Of a stretch of DNA of 33,182 nt, positions 1-8,670 are shown piece after piece (the first letter of the stretch is position 1; every line of letters starts with the position of its first letter). Both the position numbers and the translations under genes were made by a program. Under the pieces are notes generated by a model that was not told the DNA's origin, did not search any database, and saw only the letters and a program-made list of their open reading frames with translations. The DNA comes from an uncultured Clostridia bacterium (GTDB lineage: Bacteria > Bacillota > Clostridia > TANB77 > SIG350), in NCBI GenBank assembly GCA_944393615.1, contig CALYAQ010000138.1:1-33182 (forward strand), written 5' to 3'.

Positions 1-1
1 A

Positions 2-1528
2 AATAATGAAGAATCACAAAATACAAATGTAATAGAAACTGGTATTGACTTATACGGAACTTATAATCAAAATGATTTAATAATAAAAGATCTGATAGAA
101 ACATTTAGTGGAGATGAAATAAAAATACCACAAATAGATGGATTAAAAAATAAAAGTATTCAAGAGAAAATAAATAAAGAGATATATGATAGCTGCTTTG
201 AATTTTTGAATAACATAGAAATAATAGATGATGGAACACAAACTGATATAGAAAATTTTGACAGTGAGATTATAGAACAACCGACTTATCAAACATCTTA
301 CGAAGTAATGGCTAATTTTTCAAACGTTATTTCTATAAATTATATAGTAAATATGTCAAATAACTTTAAAAGAGTACATTTCAATTATAATCTTGTTACA
401 GGAGAAAAATTAAAATTTGAAGATTTATTTGTAAAAGATGCAGATATTATTGGAATAGTTAGAAAATCATTTGCAGATAGAATATCTAGTGATAATTATT
501 GGGAAAATGCTATGGAAGGAGATTACATTGCATCGTATGATGAAAATGAATTGTATAAAATCGTAAGAGGATTTATGGACAATGAAGATAAAGATTTTAT
601 GTTTTCTCCAACAATGATTTATATTTATTTTAATAATTCTGGTACTAATTTTAAAATGATTGATATAGCAGATAGTATTTCTATATATACAAAATATTTA
701 ACGGATGAAAATATATATGAAAACAGTAATATTGGTAGAAAAAATATATTTACATTAGTAGATGCAAGGTATGATATTTTTGATTTGATTGATTACGGAT
801 ATTTAGAAGATAATTTCTGGTATGATGTAAGTTTTGGTGGAATGTATTTACCAGATAACACATTAGGTGGTGATAAATTAGCAAAGATTAGAGAATTAGA
901 AGAAAGCATTATAAGTGAATCTTATTTAAAAATAGAGGAATATAGAGAAGAGGCAAAAAGTAATTCAGATAAATTTTATATGCTATTTTTATCTCCTAAT
1001 GTTGGCATATATAATGATAGCTATTACACAGACGAAGGTTGGATTTATTCATATTCAAATATGGCAATAACGAGAATATATGAAAAGATATATGAGATGC
1101 CAATAGAAGTTTATGAAAATACATATAGGGATAAGTTAATAGATGCATATAGATATGAATATTTTGTACTTGCTGGTGGTGCACAGCTAATACCAGAATC
1201 TGGAGATGGAGCAACTTTCAAGGAAGAAACGAACGAAAGAGTTTATGACTATGTAAATAGCATACAATTAACAAAACTTTCAGAGATATTTTATGATGAT
1301 AGTGACTATATGGAAGTGATAGAAATGAATGTTAAGGATTATCTAAAGTTTGAATATGAGTATAATGATGAAGAAATAACAAATCTAGTTAAAAATATGA
1401 AATGTGATTTAGTTGGTAATCATATCGAAGTTACAATACCAGAAATAGAAGAATTTAAAAGAGAAATAACATTTTATGAATTTCCAAAAGAAATGATAAA
1501 AGTATTTGATAAGGAGGAAAATATATGA
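2..1528 (+). CDS. RsiV-like PdaC/DUF3298-domain protein, 5' end missing
   Basis: The reading frame is open from the window edge, so the N-terminus (signal or anchor) is outside; 508 residues remain. Near the visible start, the stretch containing IKIPQIDGL is typical of the DUF4163 (PdaC) region. A later VHFNYNLVTGEKLKFEDLF stretch matches the DUF3298 pattern 'FDLxTGxxLxLxDLF' found in extracytoplasmic proteins such as the anti-sigma factor RsiV. The rest is acidic and unrecognised. Its stop overlaps the next start (ATGA), so it is translated with the PstS-like gene. A TTG at 206 could be misread as a start, but the frame continues upstream of it. Function is inferred: an extracellular sensing or polysaccharide-binding protein. 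The ECF-like promoters further along fit an ECF/RsiV-type circuit, but no sigma factor gene is visible. Confidence 0.65.
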   Translation, partial: NNEESQNTNVIETGIDLYGTYNQNDLIIKDLIETFSGDEIKIPQIDGLKNKSIQEKINKEIYDSCFEFLNNIEIIDDGTQTDIENFDSEIIEQPTYQTSYEVMANFSNVISINYIVNMSNNFKRVHFNYNLVTGEKLKFEDLFVKDADIIGIVRKSFADRISSDNYWENAMEGDYIASYDENELYKIVRGFMDNEDKDFMFSPTMIYIYFNNSGTNFKMIDIADSISIYTKYLTDENIYENSNIGRKNIFTLVDARYDIFDLIDYGYLEDNFWYDVSFGGMYLPDNTLGGDKLAKIRELEESIISESYLKIEEYREEAKSNSDKFYMLFLSPNVGIYNDSYYTDEGWIYSYSNMAITRIYEKIYEMPIEVYENTYRDKLIDAYRYEYFVLAGGAQLIPESGDGATFKEETNERVYDYVNSIQLTKLSEIFYDDSDYMEVIEMNVKDYLKFEYEYNDEEITNLVKNMKCDLVGNHIEVTIPEIEEFKREITFYEFPKEMIKVFDKEENI

Positions 1529-2496
1529 AAAAAGCGTTAGTATGGATTATAGCAATACTTGTAATGATAGGAGTAGTTATGGGGTGTATTCATTGGTACA
1601 ATTTGTCTGTAAATAATGTGATAGATAATCCTAATAACGATATAACCTCTGGCGATATGGAGAAAGATTCTGGAGATAAAACAAAAAATGAGCCTATCTT
1701 TACACTAGAAAATTATCCAAAAGTAGATGCATCACTTGCAATTCATCCATTAGTAGATAGTATTGCTTCTGATTTTTTAGGAATTGAACAAAATGATTTG
1801 AATTTTGAATATACAAAAACGAGAACAAGTGAAGTTTATAGAAATTTAATAGATGGAGAAGTTGATGTAATATTTGCAGCAGAAATTTCAAAGGAAGATG
1901 CAGAATATGCAAAAGGAAAAGGTGTAGAATTAGAAATAATTCCTGCAACAAGTAGTGGATTTGTATTTATAGTAAACACAGAAAATCCTGTTAATAATCT
2001 AACATTTGAACAAATACAAAAAATATATACAGGAGAAATTACAAACTGGGCAGAAGTTGGTGGAGAGAGTGGAGATATAATAGCTTATCAAAGACCAACT
2101 GGTTCTGGTAGTCAAACAGCAATGCTTTCACTAGTTATGAAAGATAAAGAAATAATGACACCACCTATAACACAAATAGAGCAAGAAATGGGAGCTTTAA
2201 TAGATGCAATTGCAGAATATGATAATTCTAGAAATGCTATTGGATATTCATATTTTTACTATGTAAATACAATGTATAAAAGAGATACAATAAAAATGAT
2301 TTCAGTAGATGGTATTATGCCTAATCTAGAAACAATAAGTAATGGAACATATCCAATATGCACAAACGGATTTATAGTAAAAAGAGCAAATGAAGAAAAT
2401 GAGAATGTAGATAAATGGATAAATACTGTGTTATCAAAAAGAGGAAGCGAGATAATAAATGAAGAAGGATATGTGCCAGTAGATAGGAATGTGTAA
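1525..2496 (+). CDS. PstS-like phosphate/anion-binding protein, membrane-anchored
   Basis: A 323-residue protein with a hydrophobic N-terminus (about residues 3-24, ending VVMGC, so possibly a lipoprotein with Cys21 as the anchor) followed by a periplasmic-binding-protein-like fold. The stretch YTGEITNWAEVGG, followed by a GSGSQT loop, is characteristic of PstS-family phosphate-binding proteins (PBP_like_2). In known PstS proteins the GSGS/T loop contacts the phosphate. The start follows AAGGAGGA and overlaps the preceding stop by 4 bp. No pstC/A/B permease or ATPase genes lie nearby, so it may act as a surface sensor or scavenger rather than as part of a local transporter; that is inference. 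The next gene carries a second copy of the same domain. Confidence 0.85.
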   Translation: MKKALVWIIAILVMIGVVMGCIHWYNLSVNNVIDNPNNDITSGDMEKDSGDKTKNEPIFTLENYPKVDASLAIHPLVDSIASDFLGIEQNDLNFEYTKTRTSEVYRNLIDGEVDVIFAAEISKEDAEYAKGKGVELEIIPATSSGFVFIVNTENPVNNLTFEQIQKIYTGEITNWAEVGGESGDIIAYQRPTGSGSQTAMLSLVMKDKEIMTPPITQIEQEMGALIDAIAEYDNSRNAIGYSYFYYVNTMYKRDTIKMISVDGIMPNLETISNGTYPICTNGFIVKRANEENENVDKWINTVLSKRGSEIINEEGYVPVDRNV

Positions 2497-2509
2497 AGGA
2501 GGTAATCGA

Positions 2510-4318
2510 ATGAATTGGAGAAAAATAGGTAATATAATTTTGAAAATATTATTAACTGCAGGAATAGGATATATTTCATTGTATGTGCCACTACTTATTT
2601 ATGCATTATTTCAATTTGATATAAATCCTATAATACTTGGTATGGCAAGTTTAACTATTCCTGCACTTGTGATTTTAATTTGGTTTAAAAAGAAAAGAAA
2701 GTTATTATTTATAATATGGTTGATATACACAATAATTTCATTTAGTGCATGTGGAATAAATCGATTAGTATATGATTATCAAGAAAGTTTAAGAATAGAT
2801 ACAAGTGTAAATATAAATGTTCATGAATATATGCCATTTAAAGAAAATTCAAAGATTGTTAAATTGGATAAAGATGCTAGTTTAAAGTTAGAAAGCGATT
2901 TGCCAATATTGGATGGTGCAGCTGCAGTATTTCCATTATATTCAGCTTTTGTAAATGCCGTATATCCAGAGAATACAGAGTATGGAGAAGATGTTTTTTT
3001 ATATAATAATACAGTAGAGGGTTATAAGGCTTTAGCTGAAAAGAAAACAGATATATTTTTTGGAGCATATCCATCTGAAGAACAAATACAATATGCAAAA
3101 AGTCAAGGAACGGAATTTGAATATGTTGAAATAGGAAAAGAAGGTTTTGTATTTTTTGTAAATAAAGATAATCCGATAGATGGACTAACATCAGAACAAA
3201 TAAGAGATATTTATTCGGGCAAAATAACTAATTGGAAAGAGCTAGGTGGAAACGATGAAGAAATTCTTGCGTTCCAAAGAAACGAAGGAAGTGGAAGTCA
3301 AAGTAGATTAAAAAGATTTATGGGCGATGTTCCAATAATGGAAGCAAGAACTGAAGAAATCAACACATTAATGGTTGGTATAATTGAGCAAGTAGCTGAT
3401 TATAAAAATTATAGTAATTCAATTGGTTTTTCATTTAGATATTATTTAGATACATTAATTGCAAATCCAAATGTAAAAATGTTAAAAGTGGACGGTGTTG
3501 CACCAACAAAAGAAAATATTTCAAATGACAGTTATAGCTTAACAGGTTCTTTATATGCTGTAACTTATAAAGATAATGATAACAAAAATGTAGATATACT
3601 TATTGATTGGATTTTATCTGAAGAAGGACAAGAATTGGTGGAAAGAACAGGTTATGCAAGAGCAAATATTAATAATATTGATAATGAAATATATAAGAAC
3701 GCATTAAAAGATTTATATGAAAATCATATCTTACCAGATGGTACAAAATTTGAAGATGCTATAAATACAGCTGACTATAATATGGATGAAAATAGTTTTG
3801 CTATATATGATGTCGATTTTGATGGCAAAGATGAATTGATTGTGTCGTTTACTCATCATCCAATGGCTGCAATGAGAGCAATTATATATGATTATGATAA
3901 AAATACAGGAAAATTTAGCGAACAACTTACAGAGTTTACATCTATAAATTTTTATAGTAATGGGGTTATAGAAGTTTTATGGTCGCACAATCAAGGAAGT
4001 GCAGGAGATTCTTTGTGGCCTTATACAATGTACAAATACAACAAAGAATCTGATTCGTATGATGTGATTGCTGGGGTTGATGCTTGGAATAAATCATTTA
4101 ATACACAAAGTTATTTGGCAGAAGAATTTCCAAGCGAAGTTGATAAAGATGGCGATGGAATAGTTTATTATATTTTACCAGAGGGCAATTATAATAATTA
4201 TGAAACCTACGATTTAAAAGAGTATAACGAATGGAGAAGTTTGTATATAAAAGACGAAACGACTAAAATAGATATTCCATACCTTAATTTGACTATGGAA
4301 AATATAAATAATATATAA
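2510..4318 (+). CDS. PstS-like binding domain with three N-terminal membrane helices and a C-terminal extension
   Basis: About 602 residues. The start is placed at 2510, after AAAGGAGGT, rather than at the upstream ATG (2489) that overlaps the previous gene and precedes the ribosome site. Three hydrophobic helices fill about residues 7-80. A PstS-like domain follows (about 100-400), with YSGKITNWKELGG and a GSGSQS loop parallel to the preceding protein. The last ~200 residues form a separate domain containing YDVDFDGKDELIV, an acidic D-x-D-x-D-G loop that resembles calcium-binding or FG-GAP-type loops in Clostridial surface proteins. This pairing of membrane anchor, PstS domain and C-terminal domain is unusual. 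Likely role: extracellular ligand sensing in the same operon as the RsiV-like protein. A hairpin terminator follows. Confidence 0.8.
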   Translation: MNWRKIGNIILKILLTAGIGYISLYVPLLIYALFQFDINPIILGMASLTIPALVILIWFKKKRKLLFIIWLIYTIISFSACGINRLVYDYQESLRIDTSVNINVHEYMPFKENSKIVKLDKDASLKLESDLPILDGAAAVFPLYSAFVNAVYPENTEYGEDVFLYNNTVEGYKALAEKKTDIFFGAYPSEEQIQYAKSQGTEFEYVEIGKEGFVFFVNKDNPIDGLTSEQIRDIYSGKITNWKELGGNDEEILAFQRNEGSGSQSRLKRFMGDVPIMEARTEEINTLMVGIIEQVADYKNYSNSIGFSFRYYLDTLIANPNVKMLKVDGVAPTKENISNDSYSLTGSLYAVTYKDNDNKNVDILIDWILSEEGQELVERTGYARANINNIDNEIYKNALKDLYENHILPDGTKFEDAINTADYNMDENSFAIYDVDFDGKDELIVSFTHHPMAAMRAIIYDYDKNTGKFSEQLTEFTSINFYSNGVIEVLWSHNQGSAGDSLWPYTMYKYNKESDSYDVIAGVDAWNKSFNTQSYLAEEFPSEVDKDGDGIVYYILPEGNYNNYETYDLKEYNEWRSLYIKDETTKIDIPYLNLTMENINNI

Positions 4319-4323
4319 ATGTT

Positions 4324-4361
4324 AAGATTAGTTCATTTGAGAAAAGTGAGCTAATCTTTTT
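4324..4361 (+). terminator. Rho-independent terminator
   Basis: A 12-bp stem (4324-4335 with 4347-4358, one G-U pair) is followed by a T-run. It closes the RsiV-like/PstS operon. Confidence 0.85.
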
Positions 4362-4396
4362 GTTTATAATTAACAAGTTTATAAGACTATATAAAA

Positions 4397-4425
4397 TTGA
4401 AAGATAACTGTTTTTATGATAATAT
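4397..4425 (+). promoter_or_regulatory. Sigma-A-type promoter for the 4457 operon
   Basis: TTGAAA at 4397-4402, a 17-nt spacer, and TAATAT at 4420-4425. It lies just downstream of the terminator and 32 bp upstream of the first start codon. Confidence 0.6.
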
Positions 4426-4456
4426 ATATGTGTACTAAAAAGGAGATGAAAATTTA

Positions 4457-4852
4457 ATGCAAAGTATTCAGCTAATAAGTAGAATAGATAATAATAAATG
4501 GTGGAAAGAGTTATTTCTTCATTATGCGAGTAAAGGAGAATCTTTTGAAATTAGATGCTGGGATGAAGAAACAGAAAGTATAGATTTATTAAGAAAATTT
4601 GGAAGAGTCGAAAAGAGTCAGACGACAAAAGAAATAATAATAACAGGATATATAACAAATCAGTTTATTGACCTAATAATTAAAGAGGAAATGCCAAAAG
4701 ACCAGAGCATATATAATAAAATGACACAATTTTTTACGATAAATATTGATAAATCATTTGAGAGTGCTCATTATGGAACAGAAATCTATATAGATGAAGA
4801 TGAAGAATATGCAAAGAAAATTTTAGATAAGATAAAGGAATATATTGTGTAA
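4457..4852 (+). CDS. Hypothetical cytoplasmic protein (131 aa)
   Basis: Unrecognised. It has no signal peptide or membrane segment. The protein is acidic, with an early Trp pair (NNKWWKEL) and a C-terminal amphipathic region rich in Asp/Glu. AAGGAGATG precedes the start at normal spacing. The next gene begins 14 bp after its stop and uses a ribosome site that overlaps the stop codon, so the two are probably co-translated. The size and acidity resemble many small immunity-type proteins, but no toxin gene is visible here, so this is only a comparison. Confidence 0.7.
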   Translation: MQSIQLISRIDNNKWWKELFLHYASKGESFEIRCWDEETESIDLLRKFGRVEKSQTTKEIIITGYITNQFIDLIIKEEMPKDQSIYNKMTQFFTINIDKSFESAHYGTEIYIDEDEEYAKKILDKIKEYIV

Positions 4853-4866
4853 AGGTGGCAGATACA

Positions 4867-5238
4867 ATGTTTATATCTGGAAAAGAGCGAAAAGGTGGTT
4901 GTTATTTAGAATTCCAATTTTGTAATATAGAAAATCCTTTAAAAGATAAAAAAGTTATATGTGATGAAATTGAACATTGGAAAGATGATTCACTTCTAAT
5001 ATATGATGAGGATTTTGATGTTTTCTATGAGAAATATGAAAATGTATTTGAATGTGCTATTTTTCCTAATGGCGAAAAAGGTTTTGATTACTGTGGAATA
5101 AATTATTATGATAAAGAAACTACCAAAGAAATAATAAACAAGTTAGATACAGTTATAGAAAAAGAATATGAAGAATTAATTAAATGGTTAAGAATAGCAG
5201 AAGAAAAGTATAATGGCTTTTATATCTTAGGACTATAA
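4867..5238 (+). CDS. Hypothetical cytoplasmic protein (123 aa)
   Basis: Unrecognised acidic soluble protein with an aromatic-rich middle and a C-terminal helix (about residues 85-115). The start at ATG 4867 is preferred over the in-frame GTG at 4855, because AAAGGTGG (4851-4858) sits directly before it at normal spacing and the GTG lies inside that ribosome site. It follows the 131-residue protein in one transcript and is followed within 15 bp by a small membrane protein, suggesting a four-gene unit to 5853. Confidence 0.7.
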   Translation: MFISGKERKGGCYLEFQFCNIENPLKDKKVICDEIEHWKDDSLLIYDEDFDVFYEKYENVFECAIFPNGEKGFDYCGINYYDKETTKEIINKLDTVIEKEYEELIKWLRIAEEKYNGFYILGL

Positions 5239-5252
5239 AAGGAGGTATTATT

Positions 5253-5459
5253 ATGAAGAAAGAAAAACTAACTAGAAAAGCAAAGGCTTATTTTATACTA
5301 TTAGTTATATTTACGATTTTTACTTTTGCAGGAGCGATTTATGTTATAAGCAATAATGGAGAACCTAATGCAGGATATGCTTGTATTCCTATGTTGTTTG
5401 CACTTGTTTTTGGTGGATTATTTCATAAGACTAGGAACGAAATAAATAAAAAGAAATAG
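5253..5459 (+). CDS. Small two-helix membrane protein
   Basis: 68 residues with two hydrophobic segments (about 13-32 and 42-58) and charged ends. It is clearly related to the protein at 25322: both share the pattern TF-GA-YV--N-G--NAGYA--P-LF. The start follows AAAGGAGGT. Function unknown. The conserved NAGYA..P loop between the helices is the signature to search with. Confidence 0.75.
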   Translation: MKKEKLTRKAKAYFILLVIFTIFTFAGAIYVISNNGEPNAGYACIPMLFALVFGGLFHKTRNEINKKK

Positions 5460-5481
5460 TAATTGGAGAGGAAGATTACTG

Positions 5482-5853
5482 ATGAAAAGAAATAAGGTAT
5501 TTATAACTTCTATAACGATTTTTATAACATTTATAGTCATACTTTGCTTGAATGTTTTTATTCAACAAAAATTTATTAAGACTTATACTTATACAGAACT
5601 TGAATATAGAGGCTATACTGCACAAGATGTTAGTGAAATAAAAATAATGCACTCTTATTTAAATAAACTTCTTAGTTACAACGAGTGGAGAATATCAGTA
5701 GAATTTGAAAAAGAGCCAGAAATTTTATTTTGGTTCACATATCGAGATAATAAGATTGTTTTTCAAGGTGTAAGTTCTGAACCTATGCTTGATAAAGAAT
5801 CAATTCTTGATTATTCAGAAAGATTCAAAAAAGGCACTTTGTTAGAAGAATAA
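5482..5853 (+). CDS. DUF3139-like membrane-anchored protein
   Basis: 123 residues: an N-terminal membrane segment (about 7-28), then a short extracellular domain. The order (aromatic/Thr-rich stretch, 'GY...DV..I.I.HS.LNKLLSYNEWRISVEFE.EP.I.FWFTY') resembles DUF3139 proteins of Firmicutes, whose function is not known. It is the last gene of the 4457-5853 cluster. The ribosome site GGAGAGGAAG is slightly distant from the start. The family assignment is from memory of the pattern only. Confidence 0.7.
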   Translation: MKRNKVFITSITIFITFIVILCLNVFIQQKFIKTYTYTELEYRGYTAQDVSEIKIMHSYLNKLLSYNEWRISVEFEKEPEILFWFTYRDNKIVFQGVSSEPMLDKESILDYSERFKKGTLLEE

Positions 5854-5887
5854 ATAGTGATTTATAGAGTGGTTACTTAAATTATTC

Positions 5888-5916
5888 TGAAACTTTTTTG
5901 GGATATAATTGTCTAA
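5888..5916 (+). promoter_or_regulatory. ECF-sigma-like promoter, copy 1
   Basis: TGAAAC (5888-5893) followed by a T-tract, a 17-nt spacer, and GTCTAA (5911-5916). This matches the general ECF pattern (GAAC in the -35 and TCTAA in the -10). The same element, with the same spacing, lies before the next gene and after the second SanA copy. Confidence 0.65.
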
Positions 5917-5937
5917 TAAGTACATGGAGGCGATATT

Positions 5938-6810
5938 ATGAATAAGAAAAAAATGATAGTAATAGGAATTGTTTGCTTTGTTGCATTATGGATAATTGCA
6001 GGTGTTACTGACTTTGCCTTAGTATATAATTTTAAAAGACCTATATGCAGTATTATTGTTGAGCCTACATATGATGATGGTGGTTCTGGTCATTATGTTG
6101 GATTAGGTTATTCTTTTGATATAGAAGGTAATTTTGTTACAGAAGATGGACATAGAGGAGTTACATCATATAGAGGGTATATTCTTGGGAAAGAAGTTTG
6201 CAGAGGTTTTTGGGAGGAAATGCTAACTGAAGATGATAAGAATAAACTTATATATGGTGATGATTTGTTAAATTTTGAAGATAATGAAATAAGTATAAAT
6301 CAAGAAAATGGAGAAAAATTAGATAATACTGCCAATGATGATATAGTTATAAGTGAACCACCTACATTGACGGTTGCAAGTTGGAAAGAAAGTATAAAAG
6401 CATTAAAGGGTACTTCATCTTGGCAATATGATAATGGCGATGGAACTATTACTGCTATTAACAGTGATAGTGTGCATCCATTAGAAGTAAAAAAACGTAT
6501 GCCTATATTAAACTTAGTACCCTCACCACTTTCTTCTGTTGATCCTCTTTTAGCAACTTTTCATTGGGATGTGATGCCAGATACTGTTTTAGTTCGTTGT
6601 TGGTCTGAAAAAAACTGGGAAAATATTGATGCAAAAAGTGAGGAAGTAGAAATAACAAAAGGAAATGAGAACTTTACAATTGAACTTAATTACGAAAACT
6701 ATATTTATGAAGTTATTGCTAATTGGAATAGTTCAGACAAATATAGTGGAACGGTGCGATATAGTTTCTGTACAATAAAATGCGATGAACACTCTCAACC
6801 TATTGAATAG
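5938..6810 (+). CDS. Membrane-anchored DGGS/GLGY-motif envelope protein
   Basis: 290 residues with one N-terminal membrane helix (about 4-26). An extracellular DGGSGHYVGLGY motif at about residues 44-55 belongs to a recurring Clostridial pattern also present, in shorter form, at 19952. The C-terminal half (about 130-285) is a separate domain beginning PPTLTV, with a SWQYDNGDGT stretch and an RCWSEKNW motif. The start follows GGAGGCGAT. Its promoter, ribosome site and first ~10 codons (MNKKKMIVIGI) are nearly duplicated before the next gene. Function unknown; likely an ECF-controlled envelope protein. Confidence 0.75.
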   Translation: MNKKKMIVIGIVCFVALWIIAGVTDFALVYNFKRPICSIIVEPTYDDGGSGHYVGLGYSFDIEGNFVTEDGHRGVTSYRGYILGKEVCRGFWEEMLTEDDKNKLIYGDDLLNFEDNEISINQENGEKLDNTANDDIVISEPPTLTVASWKESIKALKGTSSWQYDNGDGTITAINSDSVHPLEVKKRMPILNLVPSPLSSVDPLLATFHWDVMPDTVLVRCWSEKNWENIDAKSEEVEITKGNENFTIELNYENYIYEVIANWNSSDKYSGTVRYSFCTIKCDEHSQPIE

Positions 6811-6845
6811 CAAATTACAATATATATTTGTTACTTAAATTATAC

Positions 6846-6874
6846 TGAAACTTTTTTTGAATATAATTGTCTAA
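6846..6874 (+). promoter_or_regulatory. ECF-sigma-like promoter, copy 2
   Basis: TGAAAC (6846-6851), T-tract, 17-nt spacer, GTCTAA (6869-6874). The surrounding ~90 bp (6831-6919) is near-identical to 5873-5960, so this promoter arose by duplication of the first, or the reverse. Confidence 0.65.
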
Positions 6875-6896
6875 TAAGTGTATGGAGGCGATAATT

Positions 6897-8516
6897 ATGA
6901 ATAAGAAAAAATTGATAATTATAGGGATTATACTAGCTATTTTAATATTATTAGTACCAATTCCAATGAGATTAAAAGATGGTGGTAGTGTCGAATACAA
7001 GGCATTATTATATTCTATTACAAAAGTTCATAGACTTAATCACAAATCAATAACAGGATATGAAGATGGAATAAGAATAGAAATATTAGGAATGAAAATA
7101 TATGATAATACAAGTTATGCAGAAACATTAGAAATAACAACTGAAAGGACAAAAATAAGCGATTTAAAAATTTCTAATGCAGATAAAATAGACACAAAAG
7201 AATTGGTAAAGTTTAATGATATAGTATATGGTAGATCATATCTTCTAATTGACTATGCGGGTGATCTAAATAATTCAATAGGAACAATAGATTTTTTAAT
7301 AGATGAGATTTATTTTCCAGAATTGAATGGTGAAACTAATAACAAAAAATTATTAAATGCAACTGTTCTTGAAGCTAATGAAAAAGATTTGATATTAAAT
7401 GTTAATAATGTTGCCGTGCTATTTTCTGCTGTTGAAGGTAATGGAATAAATGAAATTAAAGAAGATTATATAAATGCTAATAACATTGTTACAGTGGCAA
7501 ACAAATCAACATCTAATATTAACAGATTATTTGAATTTGTAGAAAATACAAAAGTAGATAGTTTAAATCGTAAAGAAGATGAAGTAAGGGTAATTACATA
7601 TACAATTGAGGGAGATCCAATAATAAAAGATATAAAATTTGTAATGAATGAGGATGAGTCTTACTATGAAATAACTACTGATAATACACAAGATAAGTTT
7701 GGAATACCACAAGTAGTAACAAAAAAATATGATGCAAGCGTATATACAATAGTAGCAACAGACAATGAAGAATTTAGTGAGGTTTGTTTAACTGCGATAA
7801 CTGAAAATGAAATGCTTGATAATATAAGTATATGCCCAGTATATTATATGATTGAAAAAAGAAGTTTCATTGCAACAATTATAGAAGAAGAACCTACATA
7901 TTTAATAGTTGAGCCAAATAATGGAGAGTTAGAAAAATTACAATCAAATACAAGAAAAATTCTTATAGCAGGTGGCGAAAATAGAGATTATTTATATGGT
8001 GTTGCTAGAAAAGTTATAATAACTTACGATAGCAAAATACAAAATGATACAAATACAATTATTGGTGCAACAATAGATGTTGATGGATATGATAACTTTG
8101 AATTAAATGTTATTGAATCAGAAAAAGTAGAGGAAAGAAAAGTTTTAAGTGCAACAGATTTAGATAAATATAATAGTAATTTTGATTTATATTATTATGG
8201 ATTAGAAGAAGTAAATGTAAAAGTAGCAGATAAAGAAATGACATTAGAAAATGCTTTAAAAGATGGATATTTAACATTGAGTGGAATATTAGCAAAGGCA
8301 AACAAAGATGTTAAGGCTGTTGAAGAAATGTATAATCAATACGAGGAACATCAGAGTGTACCTCTAATACTTCCAAGAGAAATCAGATATAGAGATGGTG
8401 GAAGTGTTGAATATGAATATGAAACTTTTACAATTATAAAATTTAATACAGTAGATGGAAATAGAGATATGTATATATGCAAAGCAGAAACAAAATTAAA
8501 TGATTTAAAAAAATAA
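6897..8516 (+). CDS. Long DGGS-motif membrane-anchored envelope protein
   Basis: 539 residues. The start is set at ATG 6897 after GGAGGCGAT; an upstream in-frame TTG overlaps the promoter -10. An N-terminal helix (about 6-24) is followed by LKDGGSVEYKALLYSITK, a motif common to uncharacterised Clostridial envelope proteins. A related half-motif (DGGSVEYEYETFTIIK) recurs at the C-terminus, so the long middle region looks inserted between two DGGS modules. It is paralogous to the protein at 18379 across the N-terminus, an FNDIVYGRSYLLIDYA stretch, and the C-terminus ending LNDLKK. Cellular role unknown; placed outside the membrane by inference. A strong terminator follows. Confidence 0.75.
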   Translation: MNKKKLIIIGIILAILILLVPIPMRLKDGGSVEYKALLYSITKVHRLNHKSITGYEDGIRIEILGMKIYDNTSYAETLEITTERTKISDLKISNADKIDTKELVKFNDIVYGRSYLLIDYAGDLNNSIGTIDFLIDEIYFPELNGETNNKKLLNATVLEANEKDLILNVNNVAVLFSAVEGNGINEIKEDYINANNIVTVANKSTSNINRLFEFVENTKVDSLNRKEDEVRVITYTIEGDPIIKDIKFVMNEDESYYEITTDNTQDKFGIPQVVTKKYDASVYTIVATDNEEFSEVCLTAITENEMLDNISICPVYYMIEKRSFIATIIEEEPTYLIVEPNNGELEKLQSNTRKILIAGGENRDYLYGVARKVIITYDSKIQNDTNTIIGATIDVDGYDNFELNVIESEKVEERKVLSATDLDKYNSNFDLYYYGLEEVNVKVADKEMTLENALKDGYLTLSGILAKANKDVKAVEEMYNQYEEHQSVPLILPREIRYRDGGSVEYEYETFTIIKFNTVDGNRDMYICKAETKLNDLKK

Positions 8517-8526
8517 TTTCCCTTAC

Positions 8527-8571
8527 ATAGAGGTTGGTTTCGATAGTGAAACTGACCTCTATTATTTTTTT
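8527..8571 (+). terminator. Rho-independent terminator
   Basis: Outer stem 8527-8534 with 8555-8562, an inner GTTTC/GAAAC pairing, then a T-rich tail. It ends the DGGS gene and separates it from the bla-type operon. Confidence 0.85.
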
Positions 8572-8593
8572 ATCAAAATTTAGAAAAAAACTA

Positions 8594-8646
8594 TTGACTT
8601 TCTAAAACTACAAATGTAGTATATAAATATAAACTACAAATGTAGT
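8594..8646 (+). promoter_or_regulatory. Promoter with two BlaI/MecI-type operator boxes
   Basis: TTGACT (8594-8599), a 17-nt spacer, TAGTAT (8617-8622). Two identical 14-bp boxes, ACTACAAATGTAGT, lie at 8607-8620 (covering the -10) and 8633-8646 (26 bp centre to centre). TACA-N2-TGTA is the established BlaI/MecI recognition core, so the downstream BlaI protein very probably represses its own operon here. Confidence 0.9.
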
Positions 8647-8670
8647 TTTGAAATAAGAGGAGGGATTGAT

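Noticed and set aside
206-1528. TTG at 206 as the start of the first gene
   Set aside because: The same frame is open to the window edge and already carries recognisable PdaC-like sequence upstream of the TTG.
6983-6995. Additional 0A box (TGTCGAA) at about 6989
   Set aside because: It lies inside the DGGS coding sequence with no promoter beside it; probably chance.
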